Source of the DNA: Duganella sp. CF458
GTDB taxonomy: Bacteria; Pseudomonadota; Gammaproteobacteria; Burkholderiales; Burkholderiaceae_D
Reading direction: 5' to 3'
Assembly (NCBI RefSeq): GCF_900113115.1
Contig: NZ_FOOF01000007.1
Coordinates: 1-64,000 of the forward strand
Length of the DNA: 64,000 nt
The notes beneath the pieces are model-generated. The model saw only the letters and a program-made list of their open reading frames with translations, did no database searches and was not told where the DNA came from. Shown piece by piece: positions 5,719-12,250 of the stretch. The position numbers were made by a program, and so were the translations under genes. Each line of letters begins with the position of its first letter. Position 1 is the first letter of the stretch.

Positions 5719-6642
5719 GTGGACTTCCAGTCTTTGAATTGCCCGCAATGTGGCGGGGTGCTACCGCGCCAGGCGATATGGCGCACCATCGTGTGCCCGT
5801 ATTGCACCGCCACTGTCACTCGCTCCGAATCAGTCGTCGACATCGCCCGCTTCCATGAGGCACTGCAGCGTTTCCAGAACGATCCTGCCGGCCAGGATGC
5901 CCGCTGCGGCGAACGGCGCTACCGCATCATCCGCCAGTTGTACCAGGGGAGCGGCTCGCGCGTCGTACTGGCGCGGCGCTGCGGGCGACTGGGTGAGCAC
6001 GTGGTACTCAAATACGCCGACGCTGCAAAGCTGGAGCGCGAGCACGATGTCCTTCGCCAGCTTCAGGCAGCCGAGATTCCCGGCTCCGCCTATTTTTCTC
6101 AGCGCCTGCCGGAATCCATCGCACTGGGCCCGGACGGCAACGGCGGCTCAATACTCGTGCTGCGCCACCCACCGGGCTACTGGGGCAGCCTGGCCGAAGT
6201 ACACCGTCATTACGGCAGCGGGCTCGATGCGCGCCACGTGGTCTGGATGTGGCGCCGCTTGCTCGAAGTACTGGCGCATGCACACACCGTCGGCTGGATC
6301 CACGGCAGGGTAAGCCTGGAACACTTGCTGGTACACCCGAGCGACCATGGCGTCTTCCTGGTGGGCTGGTCGGGTGCAAAACGACTTGCCGACCAGTCGC
6401 TCGACCTGCTGCAATCGGCCTGGAGCATGCGCGCCCTGCTGGCTGGCCAAAGCAGCGGTGACGATGCTCCGGCAATTCCTGCATCGGTCCCTGCACCGCT
6501 GGCGGAAGTCTTGCACCGCGCCTGCTCGGATGGGCACTGGCTGCGGTCGCATTGCGCCTCGGGCCTGCACCATGCAGTCACGCGCGCGGCAGAAGCCGCA
6601 TTCGGCCCGCCACGCTTCGTTCACTTCCACCCAACACCTTAA
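5719..6642 (+). CDS. Zinc-ribbon protein-kinase-like protein, probable pseudokinase
   Basis: The product is 307 residues from a GTG start. A zinc ribbon at the N-terminus (C8, C11, C26, C29) precedes a kinase-like domain from about residue 65. The Gly-rich loop (QGSGSRVVLA), the VLK lysine and an alphaC-type Glu helix are recognisable. The catalytic loop reads IHGRVSLEHLLV where kinases have HRDLKPENILV, so the catalytic Asp, the Lys and the Mg-binding Asn are all replaced. The DFG position reads VGWSGAK. Phosphotransfer is therefore doubtful, and a nucleotide-binding scaffold is likelier. It opens an operon with a vWA protein and a PurA-like enzyme, 19 bases before the former. Confidence 0.7.
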   Translation: MDFQSLNCPQCGGVLPRQAIWRTIVCPYCTATVTRSESVVDIARFHEALQRFQNDPAGQDARCGERRYRIIRQLYQGSGSRVVLARRCGRLGEHVVLKYADAAKLEREHDVLRQLQAAEIPGSAYFSQRLPESIALGPDGNGGSILVLRHPPGYWGSLAEVHRHYGSGLDARHVVWMWRRLLEVLAHAHTVGWIHGRVSLEHLLVHPSDHGVFLVGWSGAKRLADQSLDLLQSAWSMRALLAGQSSGDDAPAIPASVPAPLAEVLHRACSDGHWLRSHCASGLHHAVTRAAEAAFGPPRFVHFHPTP

Positions 6643-6661
6643 TCGTATCCAGAGGAGCAAA

Positions 6662-7639
6662 ATGGGACACGGTAACTACTCCTTCTCAGCACACGCCGCC
6701 CTGGTCGCCGACCGGGCATCCGCGTCGCGTACCGAAGTATTCCAGCAACGTAACTGCCATCCGCTGATGAACCCAAAGGGCATCAAGATGCGCGAGTCGC
6801 GCGACAATGCAGATCACCCGAATTCGTTGGGCATCGTCTTCGCGCTCGACGTCACCGGCTCGATGGGCGATATCCCGCAGCAGCTGGCGACCAAGGAGCT
6901 GCCGACGTTCATGCGCCTGCTGATGGCATGCGGCGTCGCCGATCCGCAAATCCAGTTCATGGCGATCGGCGACGCCGTTTCGGACAACGCGCCGCTGCAG
7001 GTGGGCCAGTTCGAATCGACTGCGGAACTGATGGACCAGTGGCTCACCTGGAGCTACATCGAAGGCGGTGGCGGCGGCTCGGGCGAAGAGAGCTATGAAC
7101 TGGCCTTCTACATGGCAGCACAGCACACGGACCTCGATTGCTGGGCCAAGCGCCGCAAGAAAGGCTACCTGTTCGTGACCGGCGATGAGCTGCCCTACCC
7201 TGCGATATCACGCCACCAGATTGAAGCCCTGGTTGGCGACCGCCTGGACCAGGATTTGCCGATCGAAGAAGTGATCGCCGCCGCTTCCGAAACCTTCCAC
7301 CTGTTCTTCCTGATCCCTGACCTGCATCGCCGCCAGCGTTGCGAAGCGCGCTGGCGCGAGCTGCTGGGCGACCACGTGATCTGCATGGAAGATCCGCAAG
7401 ATGCCTGCGCCGTTGCCGCTTCCATCGTTGCGCTGACCGAAGGTGCCTTGCCGAAGCTGGATGCCTTGCCTGGCGTGCTGTCCGGCGAAGGGATCGATGG
7501 CGGCCGCGTTTCCGCCATCGTGCGCAGCCTGCGTCCGTATGCGGCCCTGCTGGATAAGGGCACGGCGCACGATATTCCGGTGTCGTCGCCAGCGGTGGCG
7601 ATCGGCGAACGTCCATGGTGGAGACGTCTGTTTGGTTGA
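6662..7639 (+). CDS. vWA-domain protein
   Basis: The product is 325 residues. The ATG at 6662 has AGAGGAG just upstream; the frame is open further upstream but overlaps the pseudokinase. A von Willebrand A domain begins with the MIDAS motif DVTGSMGD (D63) and continues with FMAIGDAVSD and the Gly-rich GGGGGSGEESYELAFYMA loop. A further strand (KGYLFVTGDELPYP) completes the metal site. The C-terminus is a helical region ending ERPWWRRLFG. There is no signal peptide, so it is cytoplasmic. Intracellular vWA proteins usually scaffold metal-dependent complexes with ATPases or kinases. Here the partners should be the adjacent pseudokinase and PurA-like protein, whose start overlaps this gene's end. 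Confidence 0.8.
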   Translation: MGHGNYSFSAHAALVADRASASRTEVFQQRNCHPLMNPKGIKMRESRDNADHPNSLGIVFALDVTGSMGDIPQQLATKELPTFMRLLMACGVADPQIQFMAIGDAVSDNAPLQVGQFESTAELMDQWLTWSYIEGGGGGSGEESYELAFYMAAQHTDLDCWAKRRKKGYLFVTGDELPYPAISRHQIEALVGDRLDQDLPIEEVIAAASETFHLFFLIPDLHRRQRCEARWRELLGDHVICMEDPQDACAVAASIVALTEGALPKLDALPGVLSGEGIDGGRVSAIVRSLRPYAALLDKGTAHDIPVSSPAVAIGERPWWRRLFG

Positions 7640-8954
7640 GGGCAGGATCGTATCGGTCATCGGGCTCGCCTTCGGTGACTGCGGCAAAGGCTTGTTCACG
7701 GACTATCTTTGCCGCGCGAAGTCGGCGCACACCGTCGTGCGCTTCAATGGCGGCGCGCAAGCGGGACACAACGTGGTCCTGCCTGACGGCCGCCATCACA
7801 CTTTCTCGCAATTCGGCGCCGGCACGTTCAATCCCGGCGTCGCGACCGTCCTGTCGGCGCCGGTGGTGGTTCACCCCACTGCCCTGTTGGTCGAGGAAGC
7901 GTACCTGCGTCGCGCAGGCGTCAGCGACGCGCTGGATCGCCTGTTCATCGATGCACGCTGCCTCGTCACCACGCCCTACCACGAAGCTGCCGGCCGCCTG
8001 CGCGAACGCGCGCGTGGCGCCGCTGCACACGGAAGCTGCGGCGTAGGTTTCGGCGAAACGGTAAGCCACGCGCTGGCCTATCCCGATCAGGCACTCCGCT
8101 ATGCCGACCTGCTGTATCCCTCGCACGTCCGCGACAAGCTGGAAACCATGCGCCATAGCCTGCGCGCTGCGCTGCCGGAAAGTGCGCTGGCGCTGAATCC
8201 GCAAGATGCAGCCATCCTGGACGATGCCGGTTTTGGCCTGCTGTGGCTCGAGCACGCGCAACGCCTCATTGCCAAAGTACCGCCCTCAACGCCCGACCAA
8301 ATCGCCGCGCAGCTGGCGCGCCCTGGCTGCATCGTGATGGAAGGCGCGCAGGGCATGCTGCTCGACGAATGGCACGGCTTTCACCCGCATACGACGTGGA
8401 GCAGCACCGGGCCCGCCGCCTCAGATGCCGCACTGGCTGGATATGGCCTGTCCGAGCGCGTGACGCATCTCGGCGCCATGCGCAGCTACCTCACGCGCCA
8501 CGGCCAAGGCCCGATGCCGACCGAAGACCAGACCCTCGATGGGTTGGGGGAACCGCATAACGCCGACAGCGGATGGCAAGGCCGCTTCCGCCGCGGCCAT
8601 CCGGACGCGGTGCTGCTGCGCTACGCATTAGCCGCCGCTGGCCGCATTGACGGCCTGCTGGTCAGTCACTTGGACGCCTTCGACAGCGGGGCCCGCCTGC
8701 GCTGGGCCCACAGCTACAAAGTTCACGGCCGCGAAGTCCGCGATCTGCCGCTAGCAGGCAGCCCGGATTTGTCGCACACGGCGGCACTGTGCGAGCTGCT
8801 CAACGCCGCAAACCCACATTACGCGGCCACAGCCATCGCCAACGCCGACGCATTCATCCACGAACTGCAAGCCATCGCAAACCTGCCAGTCATCCTCGGC
8901 TCGCGCGGCCCGACCTGGCGCGATGTTGCGTCCCCTCCTGGATATAGGGCGTGA
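7632..8954 (+). CDS. Divergent adenylosuccinate synthetase (PurA) paralogue
   Basis: The product is about 440 residues from a TTG at 7632, eight bases after GGTGGAG and overlapping the vWA stop, which implies translational coupling. The frame extends upstream without a better start. PurA features kept: GDCGKG (D16, K19) for GDEGKG, GGAQAGHN (H46) for NAGHT, EGAQGMLLDEWHG (~237), TRHGQGPMPTED (~288) and a C-terminal SRGPTWRD for STGPDR. Changed are the IMP-binding TTGRGIGP region (here SCGVGFGE) and the guanine-contact TKLD (here SHLD). The catalytic Asp/His pair is present but nucleotide recognition has drifted, so a different purine or acceptor amine is likely. It is probably not the housekeeping PurA. 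Confidence 0.75.
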   Translation: MVEGRIVSVIGLAFGDCGKGLFTDYLCRAKSAHTVVRFNGGAQAGHNVVLPDGRHHTFSQFGAGTFNPGVATVLSAPVVVHPTALLVEEAYLRRAGVSDALDRLFIDARCLVTTPYHEAAGRLRERARGAAAHGSCGVGFGETVSHALAYPDQALRYADLLYPSHVRDKLETMRHSLRAALPESALALNPQDAAILDDAGFGLLWLEHAQRLIAKVPPSTPDQIAAQLARPGCIVMEGAQGMLLDEWHGFHPHTTWSSTGPAASDAALAGYGLSERVTHLGAMRSYLTRHGQGPMPTEDQTLDGLGEPHNADSGWQGRFRRGHPDAVLLRYALAAAGRIDGLLVSHLDAFDSGARLRWAHSYKVHGREVRDLPLAGSPDLSHTAALCELLNAANPHYAATAIANADAFIHELQAIANLPVILGSRGPTWRDVASPPGYRA

Positions 8955-8984
8955 TCCGACCGCATTGCCGCCTAAGCTGGCGGC

Positions 8985-9689
8985 ATGGATACCTACCCAG
9001 TCATTGAATTCCGCCGCTACACCACTGTAGAAGGCGGGCAGGCAGCGTTCTCACGCTATTTCGAAACCCTGTTCCCGGAAGCCTTCCAGCAACTGGGCGC
9101 GCTGGCGCTGGGCCAGTTCACGGAGCGCGGCAATCCGAACAGTTTCCTCTGGATGCGCGGCTTCACCAGTTGGGAGCAGCGCGCGGTAGCCAACGCCGCC
9201 TTCTACTACGGCCCGGTATGGCGCGAGCACAAGGCCACGCTGAACGGCCTGATGACCGACAGCGACAACGTCCTCCTACTGCGCCCCTTGCGGCCCGGCA
9301 GCGGCGTGCCGGTCATGCCAGCCGTCGATCCGGTGATGGAACCGGACGGTGCGCAGGGAGAAGCCGTCGCCATCCTCTGCACCGTGAAGCCCGGACAACT
9401 GGACCGATTCGTCGAGCTGGCCGAGCCGGCCTTCGCTGCATGGAACAAAGCCGGCTGGCGCGACGCCGGCATCCTCGTCACGCTCGACATGCCGAACAAC
9501 TTCCCGCAGCTGCCGGTACGCGGCGACGGCCCGCACCTGGTCTGGCTCGGCATTGCCCCACCTGGCAGCCCGCCAGCGCCGTTGGAAGCACTCACTGACG
9601 CCGCGCGCGACCTGTTGCACGAGCCGCCCGAACGCATCCTGCTGCGCCCAACCCATCGTTCGCGACTGCGTTACAACACAAAAATATAA
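8985..9689 (+). CDS. NIPSNAP-family protein
   Basis: The product is 234 residues from the ATG at 8985. The N-terminal half (YPVIEFRRYTTVEGGQAAF, then FLWMRGFTSWEQR and FYYGPVWREHKATLNGLM) is typical of NIPSNAP dimeric alpha/beta-barrel domains. The second half (VAILCTVKPGQLDRFVELAE, LVWLGIAPPG) looks like a second, diverged copy of the fold. There is no signal peptide. NIPSNAP and related ABM folds are small dimeric enzymes or sensors, and no reaction can be assigned. It follows the PurA-like gene by 30 bases on the same strand and may be the fourth gene of that unit. The Shine-Dalgarno is weak. Confidence 0.65.
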   Translation: MDTYPVIEFRRYTTVEGGQAAFSRYFETLFPEAFQQLGALALGQFTERGNPNSFLWMRGFTSWEQRAVANAAFYYGPVWREHKATLNGLMTDSDNVLLLRPLRPGSGVPVMPAVDPVMEPDGAQGEAVAILCTVKPGQLDRFVELAEPAFAAWNKAGWRDAGILVTLDMPNNFPQLPVRGDGPHLVWLGIAPPGSPPAPLEALTDAARDLLHEPPERILLRPTHRSRLRYNTKI

Positions 9690-9756
9690 ACCACAGCCGT
9701 TGTGCTACAGCATTTGTTTTGGAGATAAAATAACCACTCAGAGAAACATTGCGCAC

Positions 9757-10209
9757 ATGAAAGAAGTCATGTCTGAGTTGAAAGATCTATCCACGTACAG
9801 CAAAGACACCCCGGTAGGCCTGCCCACGGTTGGTGGCCGCGCTGGTGTGTTCGTCCCCACCGACCTGTTCGACCTCGCGGGTTCCGAGAACATCCGCAAG
9901 GGCGCAGGCATTGTCGGCTTCGGCAACCCGGACGGTTCGCTGACGATCTACTTTGAAGCCAACCGCTTCGACGACTCCGCCCTGCACAAATGGGAGAACA
10001 AGGCGCGCAAGGCCTACGACCGCATGGTCGCCGTGGCGCCGACCGTGTCGAAAGCAAAGATGGATGCCAAGTTCCTGGAACAGGTTGGCTACATCGATGG
10101 CGCCGGCATTACGCTGAAAGAGCCGGATCGCCTGAATGACTGGCTGAACCTGTCCAACGCCCTGGATACGGCACCGGAAGCGGCGGTGGTACTTTGGGGT
10201 AAAAAATAG
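9757..10209 (+). CDS. Conserved-looking hypothetical protein
   Basis: The product is 150 residues from the ATG at 9757. An alternative ATG at 9769 has AAAGAAG upstream and cannot be excluded. It is soluble with mixed alpha/beta character: VGGRAGVFVPTDLFDLAGSENI, GAGIVGFGNPDGSLTIYFEAN, and a C-terminal helix-rich part ending AAVVLWGKK. No motif was recognised. It is the last gene before the terminator at 10231, in the same direction as the pseudokinase-vWA-PurA-NIPSNAP genes, so it may share their transcript. Confidence 0.6.
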   Translation: MKEVMSELKDLSTYSKDTPVGLPTVGGRAGVFVPTDLFDLAGSENIRKGAGIVGFGNPDGSLTIYFEANRFDDSALHKWENKARKAYDRMVAVAPTVSKAKMDAKFLEQVGYIDGAGITLKEPDRLNDWLNLSNALDTAPEAAVVLWGKK

Positions 10210-10230
10210 CGGACGAGCAATAGTCCTACA

Positions 10231-10261
10231 AAGGCATCGGCGACTCTCCGATGCCTTTTTT
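10231..10261 (+). terminator. Intrinsic terminator of the plus-strand unit
   Basis: The stem AAGGCATCGG/CCGATGCCTT is followed by a T-run, 22 bases after the stop at 10209. It closes the transcription unit that begins at the promoter near 5663. Confidence 0.8.
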
Positions 10262-10309
10262 GTTTGCTCTTGATTAAGATGAGATTACATACTTAGGCAG
10301 GAGCATTCC

Positions 10310-10423
10310 ATGTCCCACCATCCATTTGCCAGCAGCGCTGCGCTGCTCAGCCTGGTGGCCACCGCAACTTGGCTGCTGTGCTCGGCGGACGTGCTGTCGC
10401 ACATCCCCCTCTTCTTCCACTGA
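10310..10423 (+). CDS. Small hydrophobic protein (37 aa)
   Basis: The ATG at 10310 has AGGAG seven bases upstream, and the frame ends in TGA at 10423. The product has one hydrophobic segment (AALLSLVATATWLLCSADVL) after a short His-containing N-terminus (MSHHPF), consistent with a single-pass membrane peptide. The strong ribosome-binding site and clean flanks support it. It converges on the lipoprotein gene, whose stop lies at 10424. Function unknown. Confidence 0.5.
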   Translation: MSHHPFASSAALLSLVATATWLLCSADVLSHIPLFFH

Positions 10424-10771
10424 TTACCAGCGACGGCCGCCGCGGTAGCCGTGACGGTGGCGACTCGTGAACAGGAAATCGAAGCCGATTGTCACCGGCG
10501 GATACGCGTAGACCGGCGCAGGCGCATAGTAAGGCGCCGGCGCCACGTACACCGGTTGCGGTGCCGCATACACAGGCTGCTGTTCAACATACACCGGCTC
10601 GCTCGAATAGGTCACCGGCGCCCCCGAGCGCGCAGCGGTACCGCTCGGCACCGGCGTCACCGACACCGTCCGCCATTCGTATGGATTGCTGGAGGCATAG
10701 CGCACCGGCTGTTGGGTGGCGCAACCGGCCAGGCCCAGGGCCAGCACCGGCAAGATCATCAAGGTTTTCAT
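10424..10771 (-). CDS. Proline/tyrosine-rich lipoprotein
   Basis: The product is 115 residues from the ATG at 10771, chosen for AAGGAGA upstream and because it opens directly on a lipobox signal peptide (MKTLMILPVLALGLAGCA). The mature part has a tandem low-complexity stretch of PVYV/PVYA units (EPVYVEQQPVYAAPQPVYVA and on to PAPVYAYPP). It ends in a basic, Arg/Gly/His-rich tail (TSRHRHGYRGGRRW). It is likely an outer-membrane-anchored envelope protein; the role is unknown. Confidence 0.7.
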   Translation of the reverse strand: MKTLMILPVLALGLAGCATQQPVRYASSNPYEWRTVSVTPVPSGTAARSGAPVTYSSEPVYVEQQPVYAAPQPVYVAPAPYYAPAPVYAYPPVTIGFDFLFTSRHRHGYRGGRRW

Positions 10772-10852
10772 GGCATTCTCCTTCCCAGGATTCAACTATA
10801 GGGAAAAATCGGGCGCATGTCGCCGCTTTTACAAATGCTTACCGTGGGCAAC

Positions 10853-11416
10853 TCAAATATACGGAATATCGCATTTGTCGACCGGTTTGCCCGCTGCATC
10901 GACGCGCTGGGCGCATAGCTGGTACGTGATCCCATAATCCATATCGACCCGGTACACCTTGCCATATGGCAGGGAAACCGTTTCCTGCAGCACGTGCTGG
11001 TAGCTCAGGGCCGGCACGTCGGCCGGCACCGCGATGGAGGTATGGAAATTGCGCCGGCGGCTCTGCTGGCGGCGGTGGACGTCCACATTCAGCGCCAGGT
11101 CGAGCGTGACGCCGCCCGGTTCGTAGGTGTAGCGCGTGACGTTGCGCGAGGCCAGCAGCACGCCCCAGGCGCACGGCAAGGCATCCGGACATTGCTTGAG
11201 CTGGGCCAGCGGGAAGATTTCCTCGTTATTGCTTAATTCCTGGAGCTGCCAGGCGGTGCGGGTACCGTCCAGCTTGCCGCTGTTCGCGTTCGGCCATGTC
11301 ATCGAATTAACGACAACAACGTACTGCTTGTTGCGTGCCGGATCATTCGGGTTGCGCCACATGGCACAACCGGATAGCAAAATGCCGGCTAGTGGAATGA
11401 GAAACAGAACTTTCAT
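10853..11416 (-). CDS. Predicted lipoprotein of unknown function
   Basis: The product is 187 residues from the ATG at 11416 (MKVLFLIPLAGILLSGCA, a lipobox signal peptide); the frame is open to 11452. The mature protein has alternating strands and two Cys near CPDALPCAWG plus Cys near the C-terminus (YQLCAQRV, DKCDIPYI), so disulfides are likely. It resembles small beta-rich periplasmic domains but no family is assigned. The hairpin at 11451-11480 separates it from the TonB-C-like pair. Confidence 0.65.
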   Translation of the reverse strand: MKVLFLIPLAGILLSGCAMWRNPNDPARNKQYVVVVNSMTWPNANSGKLDGTRTAWQLQELSNNEEIFPLAQLKQCPDALPCAWGVLLASRNVTRYTYEPGGVTLDLALNVDVHRRQQSRRRNFHTSIAVPADVPALSYQHVLQETVSLPYGKVYRVDMDYGITYQLCAQRVDAAGKPVDKCDIPYI

Positions 11417-11450
11417 ACGGGCTACCCAGACGTGATACCCGCAGATTAAC

Positions 11451-11480
11451 AAAAAACGGCCCGCGAGGGGCCGTTTTTCT
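11451..11480. terminator. Bidirectional terminator
   Basis: An A-run, ACGGCCC, a short loop, the complementary GGGCCGT-type arm and a T-run, just downstream of the stop at 11498 on the minus strand. U-runs arise in both directions. It most likely ends the TonB-C-like gene pair. Confidence 0.7.
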
Positions 11481-11497
11481 TGTACGGGGATACCAGG

Positions 11498-11833
11498 TCA
11501 GTCCAGTTTCCAGGCGTAGTCCACCTTGGTCCAGGTCTCGGCCGGTGCGCCATCCTTGGTGCCAGGCTTGAATTTGCAAGCGCTCAGCGCCTTCAATGCA
11601 GCCTTGTCCAGGTTCTTGAAGCCGGACGACTTGTCCAGCTTGGAATCCTTGACCTCGCCGTTGGCGGCCACCAGGAAGGACATGCTCACGGTGCCCTGCT
11701 CTTCATTCATCAGGGACGCTTTAGGATACTCAGCCTTGCAATTCTTGGCATCGAACGATGCCGGTACTTCAGCCGCGAAGGCCGAGGCGCCCATTGCGAG
11801 CGCTACAGCCATAACACTCAACTTGGTCATCAT
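11498..11833 (-). CDS. Small periplasmic TonB-C-domain protein, copy A
   Basis: The product is 111 residues with a signal peptide (VMAVALAMGASAFAA). The mature ~90 residues form a single TonB C-terminal-like domain: FDAKNCKAEYPKASLMNEEQ, then VSMSFLVAANGEVKDSKL and ALSACKFKPGTKDG. Two Cys could form one disulfide. There is no TonB membrane anchor or Pro-rich linker, so direct coupling to ExbBD is unlikely. It may bind receptors or peptidoglycan-associated partners in the periplasm. It is a tandem duplicate of the next gene, about 80% identical over the mature region by my own count. Confidence 0.75.
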   Translation of the reverse strand: MMTKLSVMAVALAMGASAFAAEVPASFDAKNCKAEYPKASLMNEEQGTVSMSFLVAANGEVKDSKLDKSSGFKNLDKAALKALSACKFKPGTKDGAPAETWTKVDYAWKLD

Positions 11834-11865
11834 GATGTTCCCCTACTGAATGAGATAGAAATGAA

Positions 11866-12198
11866 TTACAGGGACCAGACGTAGTCGACCTTGGTCCAGG
11901 TCTGGGCTACCGCGCCGTCCTTGGTGCCTGGCTTGAATTTGCAGCCGGTGATGGCCTTGACGGCAGCCTTGTCCAGGTTCTTGAAGCCGCTGGATTTATC
12001 CACTTTGGAATCCATCACTTCGCCGGAAGCCGAAACCAGGAAGGACATGGTGACCTGGCCTTGCTCTTCATTCATCAGGGAAGCCTTCGGGTATTCAGCC
12101 TTGCAGTTCTTGGCATCGAATACTGCCGGGGTTTCAGCCGCGAATGCGGAGGCGGAAACGATGGATGCTGCGATAAAACCAATCAGACGCTTGTTCAT
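11866..12198 (-). CDS. Small periplasmic TonB-C-domain protein, copy B
   Basis: The product is 110 residues from the ATG at 12198 (MNKRLIGFIAASIVSASAFA signal peptide); an ATG at 12210 is also in frame. The mature domain is nearly the same as copy A (AVFDAKNCKAEYPKASL, GQVTMSFLVSASGEVMDS, GCKFKPGTKDGAVAQ), while the signal peptides differ more. The 32-base gap suggests a shared transcript. Like copy A it lacks the TonB anchor. A window this rich in TonB-dependent receptors makes a receptor-related role tempting but unproven. Confidence 0.75.
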   Translation of the reverse strand: MNKRLIGFIAASIVSASAFAAETPAVFDAKNCKAEYPKASLMNEEQGQVTMSFLVSASGEVMDSKVDKSSGFKNLDKAAVKAITGCKFKPGTKDGAVAQTWTKVDYVWSL

Positions 12199-12250
12199 TT
12201 CAAATCCCAATCAAAAAATTATGAAAAACTGCGGGTCTGTACCCGATTAA

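Noticed and set aside
7632-8954. Housekeeping purA
   Set aside because: Key IMP- and guanine-binding motifs are altered and the context is a pseudokinase/vWA operon rather than the usual hisZ/purA neighbourhood.
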